A DNA stretch of 12,421 bases from Opitutaceae bacterium (GCA_009919985.1 RGAX01000069.1:1-12421); one strand, 5' to 3'; positions 1-8,381 are shown, numbered from the stretch's first letter. The notes: generated by a model from the letters alone, not told the origin. Numbers and translations are program-made.

Positions 1-598
1 CATCGTTTACCACTGCAGCCTCGCTCGCATTCGCGGTCGATATTTGCCCAAACGCATCCGGCCAACGTCGCACGCCGAAAAACCCCACCGCCAGCGCGAC
101 AATAACGACGACCGGAAACGGCGCCACCCCCAAAGCGAGCACCACACCCGCCGTCACCGCGAGCGCCCAAGCGATCGGCGTTTTCAAGGACTTGCGCCCG
201 ACCCTCACGACAGCCACCGCGAGAATCGCCAACACCGCCGCCTTCAATCCGTGCAGCACGCCCGCCACCGCCGGCACCGCGCCGAAGCTCACGTAAATCC
301 AACTCAAGCCCCACATCGCCAGCGCACCCGGCAATACAAACAACACGCCTGCCACTAATCCACCGCGCACGCCATGCATAAGCCATCCGCAGTAGGTCGC
401 CAGTTGCGTGGCCTCCGGACCGGGCAAGAGCATACAAAAATTCAACGCGTGCAGAAACCGCGATTCCTCGACCCACTTTTTCTGCTCCACGAGTTCCCGA
501 TGCATCAACGCGATCTGCCCTGCGGGTCCGCCGAAGCTGAGCAGCCCCAGCTTGAGCCAAAACTTCACTGCCATGCGAAACGTGGGCCGAGCTGCCAT
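1..598 (-). CDS. chrA: Chromate transporter ChrA, N-terminal part (cut by window start)
   Basis: Inner-membrane CHR-family transporter, known for exporting chromate or taking part in anion transport. The reverse-strand reading gives about 199 codons with no stop before the window edge. Family hallmarks are clear: a first helix leading into SFGGP (about residues 21-25), the cytoplasmic segment with HREL and KKWV (33-43), and the LLPGPEATQLATY motif (57-69). Several Ala/Val/Leu-rich membrane helices follow. The visible part covers one complete CHR domain; whether a second domain follows (long-chain ChrA) cannot be seen. The start at 598 has GAGGTG about 10 bases upstream and GGAG only 2 bases upstream; a second in-frame ATG at 574 has no ribosome site but would still keep the core domain. 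Either start overlaps or abuts the divergent hydrolase gene at 573, so the promoter must lie inside that gene. Family assignment is firm; the substrate is inferred. Confidence 0.93.
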   Translation of the reverse strand, partial: MAARPTFRMAVKFWLKLGLLSFGGPAGQIALMHRELVEQKKWVEESRFLHALNFCMLLPGPEATQLATYCGWLMHGVRGGLVAGVLFVLPGALAMWGLSWIYVSFGAVPAVAGVLHGLKAAVLAILAVAVVRVGRKSLKTPIAWALAVTAGVVLALGVAPFPVVVIVALAVGFFGVRRWPDAFGQISTANASEAAVVND

Positions 599-2177
599 CA
601 CTCCACCACACCTCGCCCGAGCCTTCGCGCTGGTCGTACCGCTCATCTCGTTGCCACTTTGCGCCGAGACCTACGACCTCATCATCCGCCATGCCTCGCT
701 CATCGATGGTACCGGCGCACCCGCCCGACCCGGCGATCTCGCGATCCGTGCCGGACGTATCGCGGCCATCGGACAGCTCCCCGCCGGCTCTACCGCTCCG
801 ACCGAAATCGACGCCGCCGGCCACGTCGTGGCACCCGGCTTCATCGACGTCCATACGCATTCTGAAGACGTCAACGATCTCCCCACAGCGGAAAACTTCC
901 TGCGCATGGGCGTTACCACCATCGTTACGGGTAACTGCGGCGGCTCGAAGCTTGAGGTCGGCGCCTTCTTCGACCAGCTCACACGCACCGGTGTCTCGCT
1001 GAACGTCGCCACACTCATTGGTCACAACACGGTGCGTTTCCAAGTCATGGGCGGCAGCTTCATGCGCCCGCCCACGCCCGCCGAGTTAGAAAAAATGTGC
1101 GCCCTAGTCGAACAAGCGATGCAGGAGGGCGCCGTCGGCCTGAGCACGGGGCTGATTTATTTACCCGGCTCTTTTGCCAAGACCGATGAAATCATCGCCC
1201 TCGCCAAAGTCGCCGCCGCACACGGCGGCATCTACGCAAGCCACATGCGCTACGAAAACTCCCGCATTCTAGAAGCCCTCGACGAACTCACCACTGTCGC
1301 CCGCGAGGCAAAAATACCCGCCGAAGTTTCCCACATCAAACTCTCTAGCCCCAACGCATGGGGCCGCGCCGAGGAAATACTAGCCTACCTCGACCGCGCT
1401 CGCGCCGCGGGTTTGAAAATTACGCAGGACCAATATGCCTACACCGCTTCAAGCACCGGCATCTCCGCGCTCATCGCTGCCGAGTTCCGCGAGGGCGGCG
1501 CGGCGCGCTACAAAGAGCGCCTAGCCGATCCGGCGATCAAAGCCCAAATGGTAGGCGAAATGAAAGACTCTATCGCCAAGGGCAAACGTGGCGATTTCAC
1601 CTACGCTGTAGTCGCCAACTTTAAACCCGATCCACGTTTTAATGGCAAAACCATCCCGCAGTGCGCGCAACTCTTCCGCGGCGCGGCGACGCTAGACGAC
1701 CAGATCGAGACGATCCTAGACATTGAAGCGCGCGGCGGCGCACAAGGCGTCTTCCACGGCATGAGCGAGCCCGACCTCAAAAAATTCCTCACTCAACCGC
1801 TCACTATGATCGCCTCCGATTCCGGCATCCGGAAATTTGGCGAAGCCGTCCCGCACCCGCGCGGCTACGGTAACAACGCCCGCATTCTTGGCCGCTATGT
1901 GCGTGACCAAAAGGTGATTTCAATCGAAGACGCCGTACGCAAAATGACCTCGCTACCTGCGCGCACGTTTCGTCTCGGCGAGCGCGGCGAGCTTCACCCC
2001 GGCGCTATTGCCGACGTCGTGATTTTCGACCCCGCAACGGTCAACGATCCCTCGACTTACGACGACCCACACCATTACGCGACGGGCTTCAGTGACGTGA
2101 TCGTGAACGGTATACCCGTGATCCGCGCCGGCCAACTCACACCCGCCCGCCCCGGCCAAGCGGTACGCTTGAAATAA
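573..2177 (+). CDS. Exported N-acyl-D-amino-acid deacylase (D-aminoacylase family amidohydrolase)
   Basis: Zinc amidohydrolase of the D-aminoacylase type, releasing D-amino acids from N-acyl-D-amino acids; related members act on dihydropyrimidine-like or other amide substrates, so substrate is uncertain. The 534-residue product starts with a signal peptide (Arg residues, hydrophobic stretch FALVVPLISLPL, likely cleavage after CA near residue 31), so it probably works in the periplasm. Residues match the Alcaligenes faecalis enzyme's zinc site in order and spacing: HTH at 94-96, Cys122 in GNCG, His224 in ASHMR, His254 in EVSHIK, Asp416 in ASDSG. The C-terminal LHPGAIADVVIFDP segment is the usual beta-sandwich piece of amidohydrolases. 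The reading frame stays open upstream to 408, but that part has no domain character and overlaps chrA; 573 is chosen because it places the signal peptide at the N-terminus. No Shine-Dalgarno sequence is seen. It ends 44 bases from the convergent aminotransferase gene. Confidence 0.9.
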   Translation: MRNVGRAAITPPHLARAFALVVPLISLPLCAETYDLIIRHASLIDGTGAPARPGDLAIRAGRIAAIGQLPAGSTAPTEIDAAGHVVAPGFIDVHTHSEDVNDLPTAENFLRMGVTTIVTGNCGGSKLEVGAFFDQLTRTGVSLNVATLIGHNTVRFQVMGGSFMRPPTPAELEKMCALVEQAMQEGAVGLSTGLIYLPGSFAKTDEIIALAKVAAAHGGIYASHMRYENSRILEALDELTTVAREAKIPAEVSHIKLSSPNAWGRAEEILAYLDRARAAGLKITQDQYAYTASSTGISALIAAEFREGGAARYKERLADPAIKAQMVGEMKDSIAKGKRGDFTYAVVANFKPDPRFNGKTIPQCAQLFRGAATLDDQIETILDIEARGGAQGVFHGMSEPDLKKFLTQPLTMIASDSGIRKFGEAVPHPRGYGNNARILGRYVRDQKVISIEDAVRKMTSLPARTFRLGERGELHPGAIADVVIFDPATVNDPSTYDDPHHYATGFSDVIVNGIPVIRAGQLTPARPGQAVRLK

Positions 2178-2201
2178 ATCGCCGCCCTAAACATCCATCA
2201 G

Positions 2202-2228
2202 GCGCTACCTTCACGCTCATGCTAGCGC
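2202..2228. terminator. Possible bidirectional terminator hairpin between convergent genes
   Basis: A perfect 6-base inverted repeat, GCGCTA (2202-2207) and TAGCGC (2223-2228), spans the 44-base gap and the last codons of the aminotransferase gene. On the + strand it is followed by TTTAATTT. The 15-base loop and short stem make this a weak candidate. Confidence 0.3.
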
Positions 2229-3373
2229 TTTAATTTCAACAACCGCTCACCCGCTGCGTGAAGCGTCGCAGGCTTCTTGGCAAAATTAAGCCGCACGTAG
2301 CGATTTTCACCGTTCGCAAAAAAACTTGAGCCTGGCACGGGCGCGACACCGATCTCCTTCGTCATCCAGTGAGCAAATTCCACGTCGCTTGCATAGCCAA
2401 AAGGCGAAATATCGAGCATCACAAAATACGCGCCCTCAGGCCGCGTATAGCTCAAGCCAGTCTGGTCGAGATAACTCAGTAACACATCGCGCGAGGCCGC
2501 ATACTCCGCCGTCAATCCATCATAGTAACTAGCCGGAAAATTCAGCGCCGTTACCACCGCGTGTTGCAACGGTGCCGCCGCGCCCACTGTCAGAAAATCA
2601 TGCACCTTACGCGCCTGCGCGATTACGCCGGGTGCCGCATGGAGATAACCCAGCCGCCAACCTGTGATCGAAAACGTCTTCGATAAGGACGAGCACATAA
2701 GCGTGCGCTGCGCCATACCCGGCAACGTCGAGAAATACGTATGCCGATGCGGCGCGAAGACGATGTGCTCGTAAACTTCGTCCGTGAGCACCCACGTATC
2801 AAATTCCTCTGCAAGCGCCGCGATCTGCAAAAGCTCCTCGCGCGTAAACACCCGACCGCACGGATTTGATGGATTGCATAATACAAACGCCTTCAATCCG
2901 CTCGCAAATGCTCGGCGCAGCTCAGCCGGATCAAAGCGATAGTGCGGCGGATGCAGCGGCACATGCACGGGCTGAGCGCCGGAGAGAATCGCATCAGCGT
3001 TATAGTTTTCGTAAAACGGAGAGAACATCCCGACTTTATCGCCCGGATCACACACGGTCATGAACGCGGCCATCATGGCCTCCGTAGCGCCACAGGTCAC
3101 CACAAGCTCACGGTCCGCATCTACTGGCCGCCCCGTAAACCGCCCGATCTTCGCCCCGAGCGCCTCGCGTAATTCAGGGGCACCCCACGTAACGGCGTAT
3201 TGGTGCCGCCCGGCATCCATCGCATCTTTGCCCGCCTGCACCAGCGCGGCCGGCGGATCCCAATCAGGAAAACCTTGCGAGAGATTGATCGCACCGTGTC
3301 GAACGGCGACGCGTGACATCTCGCGAATGAGCGACTCGGTGAAACCGGCAGTGCGTTGCGAGGTGCGGGGCAT
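2222..3373 (-). CDS. PLP-dependent class I/II aminotransferase (kynurenine/methionine aminotransferase-like)
   Basis: Fold-type I aminotransferase of 383 residues, cytoplasmic, moving an amino group between an amino acid and a 2-oxoacid. The substrate-side signature LSQGFPDWDPP (31-41) places it with the subgroup containing kynurenine aminotransferase, glutamine transaminase K and YbdL-type methionine aminotransferase. Catalytic residues seen: Asn170 in NPSNP, Asp198 and Tyr201 in LTDEVYE, Schiff-base Lys232 in SSLSKTFSITGWRLGY, and the carboxylate-binding Arg361 in YVRLNF. An in-frame TAG lies 15 bases upstream of the ATG at 3373, so no longer ATG form is possible there. No Shine-Dalgarno sequence is present. 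It lies 62 bases downstream of the LysM gene on the same strand, with a hairpin between them, so co-transcription is possible but not shown. Family and activity class are sure; the actual substrate is not. Confidence 0.93.
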   Translation of the reverse strand: MPRTSQRTAGFTESLIREMSRVAVRHGAINLSQGFPDWDPPAALVQAGKDAMDAGRHQYAVTWGAPELREALGAKIGRFTGRPVDADRELVVTCGATEAMMAAFMTVCDPGDKVGMFSPFYENYNADAILSGAQPVHVPLHPPHYRFDPAELRRAFASGLKAFVLCNPSNPCGRVFTREELLQIAALAEEFDTWVLTDEVYEHIVFAPHRHTYFSTLPGMAQRTLMCSSLSKTFSITGWRLGYLHAAPGVIAQARKVHDFLTVGAAAPLQHAVVTALNFPASYYDGLTAEYAASRDVLLSYLDQTGLSYTRPEGAYFVMLDISPFGYASDVEFAHWMTKEIGVAPVPGSSFFANGENRYVRLNFAKKPATLHAAGERLLKLKR

Positions 3374-3414
3374 GGGGGAAATATCAGGCTAAAAAGCGTG
3401 TCGATATCAAGCGC

Positions 3415-3434
3415 CACGCCGGCAGACCGGCGTG
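3415..3434 (-). terminator. Stem-loop after the LysM gene, possible terminator or attenuator
   Basis: CACGCCGG (3415-3422), loop CAGA, and CCGGCGTG (3427-3434) form a perfect 8-base-pair GC-rich stem with a 4-base loop, one base after the stop codon of the LysM gene. On the - strand the nearest T-run (TTTTT) is about 20 bases further on, so this is not a classical intrinsic terminator. It could stop or reduce transcription into the aminotransferase gene or protect the 3' end of the mRNA. Confidence 0.5.
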
Positions 3435-3435
3435 A

Positions 3436-4314
3436 TCACGGAATTTTCAACGTCATACCTTCCTTGAGCGGCGTACCCGCACCGGCCGGCAGCACATCGC
3501 GGTTGGCCTCGATTAGGGCTTGGACTCGCGCATTAGTGGCAGCGCCGTAATACTTTTTTGCGATGGCGTAGAGTGAATCCTTCGCCGCGACCGTGTGCCG
3601 CCGACCGCCGGTTGCGCCCAGAGCTGAAACCTTACCGCGTGCTCCGGAGACATTCGCTGGAGCTTGAAAATCAGCACTGGGCTCAGGCTCGCGATTGGCT
3701 ATAGGCGCGAGGGTGATCGCCGAAGCTTCGTCCGACGACGCGGGCGCAGGGACGCGCGCATCCACGCTTTCAATGGTGGCACCACGAGGGACAGAACCGA
3801 GGCTCGAGGGCGCACTACCGCTCAGACCACGCACGGTGGAGAGTTCATTGCGGAGTTGTTCATTTTCGCGCTCGAGGCGTTCGCGTTGGTCAAAACCGTC
3901 GAGCCTCACTTCTCGTGAGTCGAGCGGCTGGTTGGGCAGCGTGCGTCCAAAATCGCGTTTAGCCGCCTCGATCTGTTGGCGAACGAGCGGAGCCTGGCGG
4001 GAGTTAGGCTGTTGTTCGAGGTACTTACGAAAATGATAAATGGCCGCGATCGGGTCTTTGATGTGCTGTTTATAAATGAGGCCGGCCTCAAGGTGCGACT
4101 CGGGCGAGGCCTCCCCACGCCGAGCGATGACACGCAGAAACGTCGACAGCGCTTCCTGGGGACGGCCCTGTTTCACCAGTTGCTGACCTTCACGGTACGC
4201 CGCCTCATCCGTCTCCGCGCTCAAACCCAAGCTCTCGCCGGGACCACAACTCGCGCCCGCCAGCCCAAAGGCTAGCACCATTAACGCGGAGAAAATTTTA
4301 AAAAACTTGGACAT
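3436..4314 (-). CDS. TPR/coiled-coil/LysM envelope lipoprotein
   Basis: A 292-residue envelope protein of unknown specific role, probably binding peptidoglycan through its LysM domain. Order of parts: a signal peptide with hydrophobic core (about 5-20) ending at Cys23 in LAGASC, which resembles a lipobox although Gly at the -3 position is unusual; a tetratricopeptide-like helical region (about 36-105, with the pattern AYREGQQLVKQGRPQEAL then YHFRKYLEQQP); a short charged coiled coil (about 140-162, rich in Arg/Glu); an Ala/Pro/Ser-rich linker (165-235); and one LysM domain (240-292, with HTVAAKDSLYAIAKKYYG and a final GMTLKIP). It is divergent from kdsD with 77 bases between starts, and is the first gene of a possible two-gene unit with the aminotransferase. 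Domain identity is strong; a cell-division or envelope-scaffold role is only inference. Confidence 0.85.
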   Translation of the reverse strand: MSKFFKIFSALMVLAFGLAGASCGPGESLGLSAETDEAAYREGQQLVKQGRPQEALSTFLRVIARRGEASPESHLEAGLIYKQHIKDPIAAIYHFRKYLEQQPNSRQAPLVRQQIEAAKRDFGRTLPNQPLDSREVRLDGFDQRERLERENEQLRNELSTVRGLSGSAPSSLGSVPRGATIESVDARVPAPASSDEASAITLAPIANREPEPSADFQAPANVSGARGKVSALGATGGRRHTVAAKDSLYAIAKKYYGAATNARVQALIEANRDVLPAGAGTPLKEGMTLKIP

Positions 4315-4391
4315 CGGAAACAGTGAAAGGGATTGAATGCAAATAAGGCTCCCCTAAGTTCCAGTCTCCGCCCTCGCGGTTCAAATCATAA

Positions 4392-5381
4392 ATGGCCATC
4401 GCTCCGAAATCCGCTCTCGCCCGCGCCCGCCGCTGCTTCCGTATCGAAGGCGAGGCCCTCACCGCCACCGCCCGGAGCTTAGACCGGGAATTTGTCGCCA
4501 CCGCTCGCGCCGTCGAGTCCACGGTCGCCGCCAGTGGCAAACTGATCTTCAGCGGCGTAGGCAAATCCGCCCATATCGCCCAGAAAATCGCCGCGACCTT
4601 CAACAGTACCGGCGTCGCCTCCTGTTTTCTCGACGCTACGCAGGCGCTTCACGGCGATCTTGGGCTCTGCGCTGAGGGCGATCTTGCGATTCTTCTTAGC
4701 AACAGCGGCCAATCAGAAGAAATTCTGCGCCTCGTGCCGCTCTTGAAACGCTTCGGTCTAAGCGTCGTCGCGTTCAGCGCCCACGGCGATTCCGACCTCG
4801 CCCGCGCCGCGGACCACCGCCTCCTCTACTGCGTTCCACGCGAAGCCTGCCCACTCAAACTCGCCCCCACGGCGAGCACCACCGCCGCCCTCGCCCTCGG
4901 CGACGCACTCGCGATGGTCATCCTCGAAGCCCGCGGCCTCACCCGCGACGACTTTGCGCGCTTCCACCCGGCGGGTAATCTTGGCCGCGTGCTGCTTCTA
5001 CGCGTGCGCGATATCATGCGCACCGCCGACCGTCTCCCAATCGCAGCGGACACTGTCACGCTCCAGGAGGCGATTCTCGCGATGACAAAGGCCAAGAGCG
5101 GCAGCATCGCCCTCGTCGCCAAAAAAACCGGACGCCTATCCGGCATTCTCACCGACGGTGACTTTCGTCGCAGCGCGCTGACCGGCCCCAATTTTTTGAG
5201 CCGCCCTGTGGCTGCATACATGACGCGAAAACCTAAAACTATCTCCGCTGAAGCCCTAGGCGTTGACGCGCTCCGTCTTTTTGAGGCCCACAAAATCGAT
5301 GATCTCATTGTCGTCGATGCCCAGGGTCACCCCGTTGGCCTGATCGACGGACAGGATTTGCCCAAATTGAAAATTGTGTGA
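4392..5381 (+). CDS. kdsD: Arabinose-5-phosphate isomerase, KpsF/GutQ/KdsD family
   Basis: Converts D-ribulose 5-phosphate to D-arabinose 5-phosphate, the first step toward Kdo in lipopolysaccharide; cytoplasmic. The 329-residue product has the standard layout: N-terminal SIS sugar-isomerase domain (about 35-190) with FSGVGKSAHIAQKIAATF, the HGDLGL loop and the SNSGQSEE phosphate-binding motif, followed by two CBS domains (about 205-265 and 270-329). The catalytic set Lys58, Glu110, Glu151 and His192 corresponds to E. coli KdsD Lys59, Glu111, Glu152 and His193, each one residue earlier. No Shine-Dalgarno sequence precedes the ATG. Its stop codon overlaps the GTG start of the next gene by four bases, implying translational coupling. 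GutQ-type paralogues have the same reaction, so the pathway (Kdo or another sugar) rests on context. Confidence 0.95.
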   Translation: MAIAPKSALARARRCFRIEGEALTATARSLDREFVATARAVESTVAASGKLIFSGVGKSAHIAQKIAATFNSTGVASCFLDATQALHGDLGLCAEGDLAILLSNSGQSEEILRLVPLLKRFGLSVVAFSAHGDSDLARAADHRLLYCVPREACPLKLAPTASTTAALALGDALAMVILEARGLTRDDFARFHPAGNLGRVLLLRVRDIMRTADRLPIAADTVTLQEAILAMTKAKSGSIALVAKKTGRLSGILTDGDFRRSALTGPNFLSRPVAAYMTRKPKTISAEALGVDALRLFEAHKIDDLIVVDAQGHPVGLIDGQDLPKLKIV

Positions 5382-6628
5382 AGCCCCCTATCCGCATCGC
5401 CATCGTTGGCCTCGGCGGATTCGCCGGATCACACCACACTTCTGTCGCCCGCCTAGAGGAACGCGGTCACGCCAAGCTCATCTGCACCTGCGATCCGCGG
5501 GCCGATGCTTTCACCAAAGAGCGTGAAACCCTCGGTTTTACCGCCCGTGGCGTGCAAGTCTTTGCCGACTACCGCCCCATGCTCGCGGCTTGCGCGCGCA
5601 GCCTCGACCTCGTCGTCATCCCCACGCCGATTAATCTCCATGCCGAGATGCACGCGGCGGTCACCGCCCTAGGCCTGCCCGTTTATCTCGAGAAACCGCC
5701 CACGCTCGATCACGCCGAGCTCGAGCGTATGATCGCCGCAGATACACGCGCGGCGAAATCATCTCTCGTCGGCTTCAATTTTATCGTCGAGAAACCGCGT
5801 CTCGCGTTAAAAGAGCGCCTGCTCGCGGGCGAGTTCGGCGCGCTACGGAGCACAACGCTCAGCGCTCTCTGGCCGCGACCCGCAAGTTACTTCCAGCGCA
5901 ACGACTGGGCCGGTCGCCTCATGATGGCGGATCGACCCGTCCTCGATTCGTGTTTCGGCAACGCCATGGCGCACTTCGTCCACAACATGTTGTTCTGGGC
6001 CGGCCCGCACGCGCTGCAGAGCTGGGCGCAACTCGCCACCGTCCGCGCTGAACTTTACCGCGCCCATGCCATCGAAGGTGCGGACACGTTTTTTGTCGAA
6101 GCAGCGACCGCCACCGGCGTCAACCTGCGCTTCGCCCTCTCCCACGCCTGCGCCGGCACTGCCTCACACAACGAAACTCTACTTTGCGAGCGCGCCACAC
6201 TACACTACGCGGTGGGCCGCCAGATTGAGATTTGCTGGCACGACGGCCGCATTGAGCGTAGCACGCCCGAGCCCTTCGATGGCCTCGAGTGCAACCACCT
6301 CGAATATTACCGCTATCTCCGCGGTGAAACGTCACGCCCTGCCACGTCCCTGGTCGACTCTCGCTCCTTCGTGGCGCTTAACGATCTCGCGCATGTCTCC
6401 AGTCGTATCATCATGCCGTTTCCCGCCAGCCTCGTCTCCGGCCTGCGCGACGAGAAAGAACAAAAAGATTACCTCAACGTTACTGGTATGAACGAGGCCT
6501 GCGATTCGTTTCTTGCGCACGGTATCTGGCCCGGCGCCCACGGTTGGAACCACCCCGGGAGCGAAATCACAACGCTCGCCGACCTCCCGCGTTTTGAAGC
6601 TACCGTCCGCACAATGGCCACCCCGTAA
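5378..6628 (+). CDS. Gfo/Idh/MocA-family NAD(P)-dependent oxidoreductase
   Basis: Cytoplasmic sugar or polyol dehydrogenase-like protein of 416 residues; the substrate is unknown. The N-terminal Rossmann fold starts with IAIVGLGGFAGSHH (7-20), contains Asp39 in CDPRA at the end of the second strand, and has the family's catalytic-lysine motif EKP (105-107, in YLEKPPTL). The C-terminal alpha/beta domain has DSCFGNAMAHFVHNMLFW (190-207), where a family His/Asp pair is expected. The start is GTG at 5378, inside the kdsD stop (GTGA overlap), so the two are almost certainly one operon and translationally coupled. With KdsD upstream, a role in making or altering a surface sugar is plausible. It could equally be a sugar catabolic enzyme. 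Family assignment is firm, function not. Confidence 0.9.
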   Translation: MKPPIRIAIVGLGGFAGSHHTSVARLEERGHAKLICTCDPRADAFTKERETLGFTARGVQVFADYRPMLAACARSLDLVVIPTPINLHAEMHAAVTALGLPVYLEKPPTLDHAELERMIAADTRAAKSSLVGFNFIVEKPRLALKERLLAGEFGALRSTTLSALWPRPASYFQRNDWAGRLMMADRPVLDSCFGNAMAHFVHNMLFWAGPHALQSWAQLATVRAELYRAHAIEGADTFFVEAATATGVNLRFALSHACAGTASHNETLLCERATLHYAVGRQIEICWHDGRIERSTPEPFDGLECNHLEYYRYLRGETSRPATSLVDSRSFVALNDLAHVSSRIIMPFPASLVSGLRDEKEQKDYLNVTGMNEACDSFLAHGIWPGAHGWNHPGSEITTLADLPRFEATVRTMATP

Positions 6629-6733
6629 GGCCGATTAACGCCTAGCCCACGCAGCGCTAATTTCCACGGTCAAAGCTGCTCTAAAAATCGTCGCCCGCTT
6701 TACTCCACGCGCCCCTCGCGCCAATTTACCCCT

Positions 6734-8371
6734 ATGCCCACGCCCGCCTTCGTATACCAAGATCCGCTACCCCTCGGCCCCGACGACACCGTTTACCGTC
6801 TCCTCACTAAGGAAGGCGTGAGCACCACCAATTTCGAAGGCCAGGAAATCCTCAAAGTCGCGCCCGAGACCCTCGCCTACCTCGCACAACACGCCTTTCA
6901 CGATACGTCGTTTTTCCTCCGCTCGAAACACGTCGGCCAAGTCGCCGCCATCCTCGACGACCCCGCCGCCAGCGCCAACGACCGTTACGTCGCCCTAACC
7001 CTCCTCAAAAACGCCGAGATCGCCGCCCGAGGTATTCTGCCGATGTGCCAGGACACCGGCACCGCCACCATCCTCGGCAAAAAAGGCCAGCAAGTCTGGA
7101 CCGGCGCCAATGACGCCGAATGGCTCAGTCGCGGCGTCTACGAGTGCTACACCAAGGAAAATCTCCGCTACTCACAAGTCGCTCCGATCGACCTGTGGAA
7201 AGAGGTCAACACCGGCACCAATCTCCCTGCCCAAATCGACCTCTACGCCACCGAGGGCGCGAAGTACGAATTTCTCTTTGTGGCCAAAGGCGGCGGTTCC
7301 GCCAATAAAATGTTTCTCTACCAAGAAACCAAGGCACTGCTCAACCCGAAGAGCCTGGAAAAATTCGTCACCGACAAACTCCAATACCTCGGCACCAGTG
7401 CTTGCCCGCCCTACCACCTCGTCTTCGTCCTCGGTGGCACCAGCGCAGAGGCCTGCTTGAAAACTCTCAAACTCGCCTCCGCCAAATACCTCGACGCACT
7501 CCCCACCACCGGCAACGAACACGGCCGCGCCTTCCGCGACCTTGAGTGGGAAAATAAAATCCTCGAGATCGCTCAAAACAGCAAAATCGGCGCCCAATTC
7601 GGCGGTAAATATTTCGCGCTCGACGTCCGTGTCGTTCGCCTCCCGCGCCACGGTGCCAGCTGCCCCGTCGGCATGGGCGTATCCTGCAGTGCCGACCGCA
7701 ACATCAAAGCCAAGATCACCAAAGACGGGGTCTTCCTCGAAACGATGGAAACCAACCCCGGCCGCTTCATCCCCGCAGCCGACCGCCGTTTCAAAGACGA
7801 CAATATCGTCAAAATCGATCTCCGCCGACCGATGCCCGAAATCCTCGCCGAGCTCTCCAAATATCCGGTCACCACTCGCGTCTCGCTCACTGGCCCGATG
7901 ATCGTGGCCCGCGACAGCGCCCACGCCAAACTCCAGGAGCGCATCGACACGGGACTTGGCCTGCCCGACTACGTTAAAAACCACCCCATCTACTACGCCG
8001 GTCCAGCCAAGACCCCCGCTGGTTTAGCCTCCGGCTCCTTCGGCCCCACGACCGCCGGCCGCATGGATAGTTACGTGAATAATTTCCAAGCTCTCGGCGG
8101 CTCCATGATCATGCTCGCCAAAGGAAATCGTAGCCAAGCCGTCACCAAATCCTGCAAAGCTCACGGCGGATTTTACCTCGGCAGCATCGGCGGCCCCGCC
8201 GCAATCTTGGCGCAAGACAACATCAAGAAAGTCGAGGTCCTTGAATACCCCGAGCTCGGCATGGAAGCCATCTGGAAGATCGAAGTAGAAGACTTCCCCG
8301 CCTTCATCCTGGTCGACGACAAGGGCAACGACTTCTTCGTCAACAACTGCGGCATCTGCGTCCCAGGCTGA
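6734..8371 (+). CDS. fumA: Class I fumarate hydratase, [4Fe-4S] type (FumA/FumB-like)
   Basis: Oxygen-sensitive iron-sulfur fumarase, interconverting fumarate and malate in the TCA cycle; cytoplasmic. At 545 residues it has the length of single-chain class I enzymes, with the alpha and beta domains fused. The three expected cluster ligands are at the same numbers as in E. coli FumA: Cys105 (in PMCQDTGTA), Cys224 (in TSACPPYH) and Cys318 (in GVSCSADRN). The C-terminal domain shows GPTTAGRMDSY, KGNRSQAV and the GSIGGPAA loop. The ATG at 6734 is preceded by a 105-base gap without a Shine-Dalgarno sequence or a clear promoter. It stands alone on this strand and meets the yjbQ gene end to end with 10 bases between stops. 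FumA and FumB cannot be told apart here. A related class I hydratase acting on tartrate is less likely, as those are usually two subunits. Confidence 0.96.
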   Translation: MPTPAFVYQDPLPLGPDDTVYRLLTKEGVSTTNFEGQEILKVAPETLAYLAQHAFHDTSFFLRSKHVGQVAAILDDPAASANDRYVALTLLKNAEIAARGILPMCQDTGTATILGKKGQQVWTGANDAEWLSRGVYECYTKENLRYSQVAPIDLWKEVNTGTNLPAQIDLYATEGAKYEFLFVAKGGGSANKMFLYQETKALLNPKSLEKFVTDKLQYLGTSACPPYHLVFVLGGTSAEACLKTLKLASAKYLDALPTTGNEHGRAFRDLEWENKILEIAQNSKIGAQFGGKYFALDVRVVRLPRHGASCPVGMGVSCSADRNIKAKITKDGVFLETMETNPGRFIPAADRRFKDDNIVKIDLRRPMPEILAELSKYPVTTRVSLTGPMIVARDSAHAKLQERIDTGLGLPDYVKNHPIYYAGPAKTPAGLASGSFGPTTAGRMDSYVNNFQALGGSMIMLAKGNRSQAVTKSCKAHGGFYLGSIGGPAAILAQDNIKKVEVLEYPELGMEAIWKIEVEDFPAFILVDDKGNDFFVNNCGICVPG

Positions 8372-8381
8372 GTCGACGCGT

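Noticed and set aside
408..572. A longer N-terminus for the hydrolase, starting at 408
   Set aside because: It would bury the signal peptide behind 55 residues without domain character and overlap chrA far more; the ATG at 573 places the signal peptide at the start.
44..865. Open frames on the + strand at 44-358 and 374-865, rich in Arg, His and Pro
   Set aside because: They are antisense or out of frame to chrA and the hydrolase, with composition typical of shadow frames in GC-rich DNA; the - strand reading up to 598 is clearly ChrA.
7172..7984. A 270-codon open frame on the - strand within the fumarase gene
   Set aside because: It is antisense to a fully conserved class I fumarase with all three cluster cysteines; the Val/Glu/Gly/Phe-rich translation resembles no protein I know.
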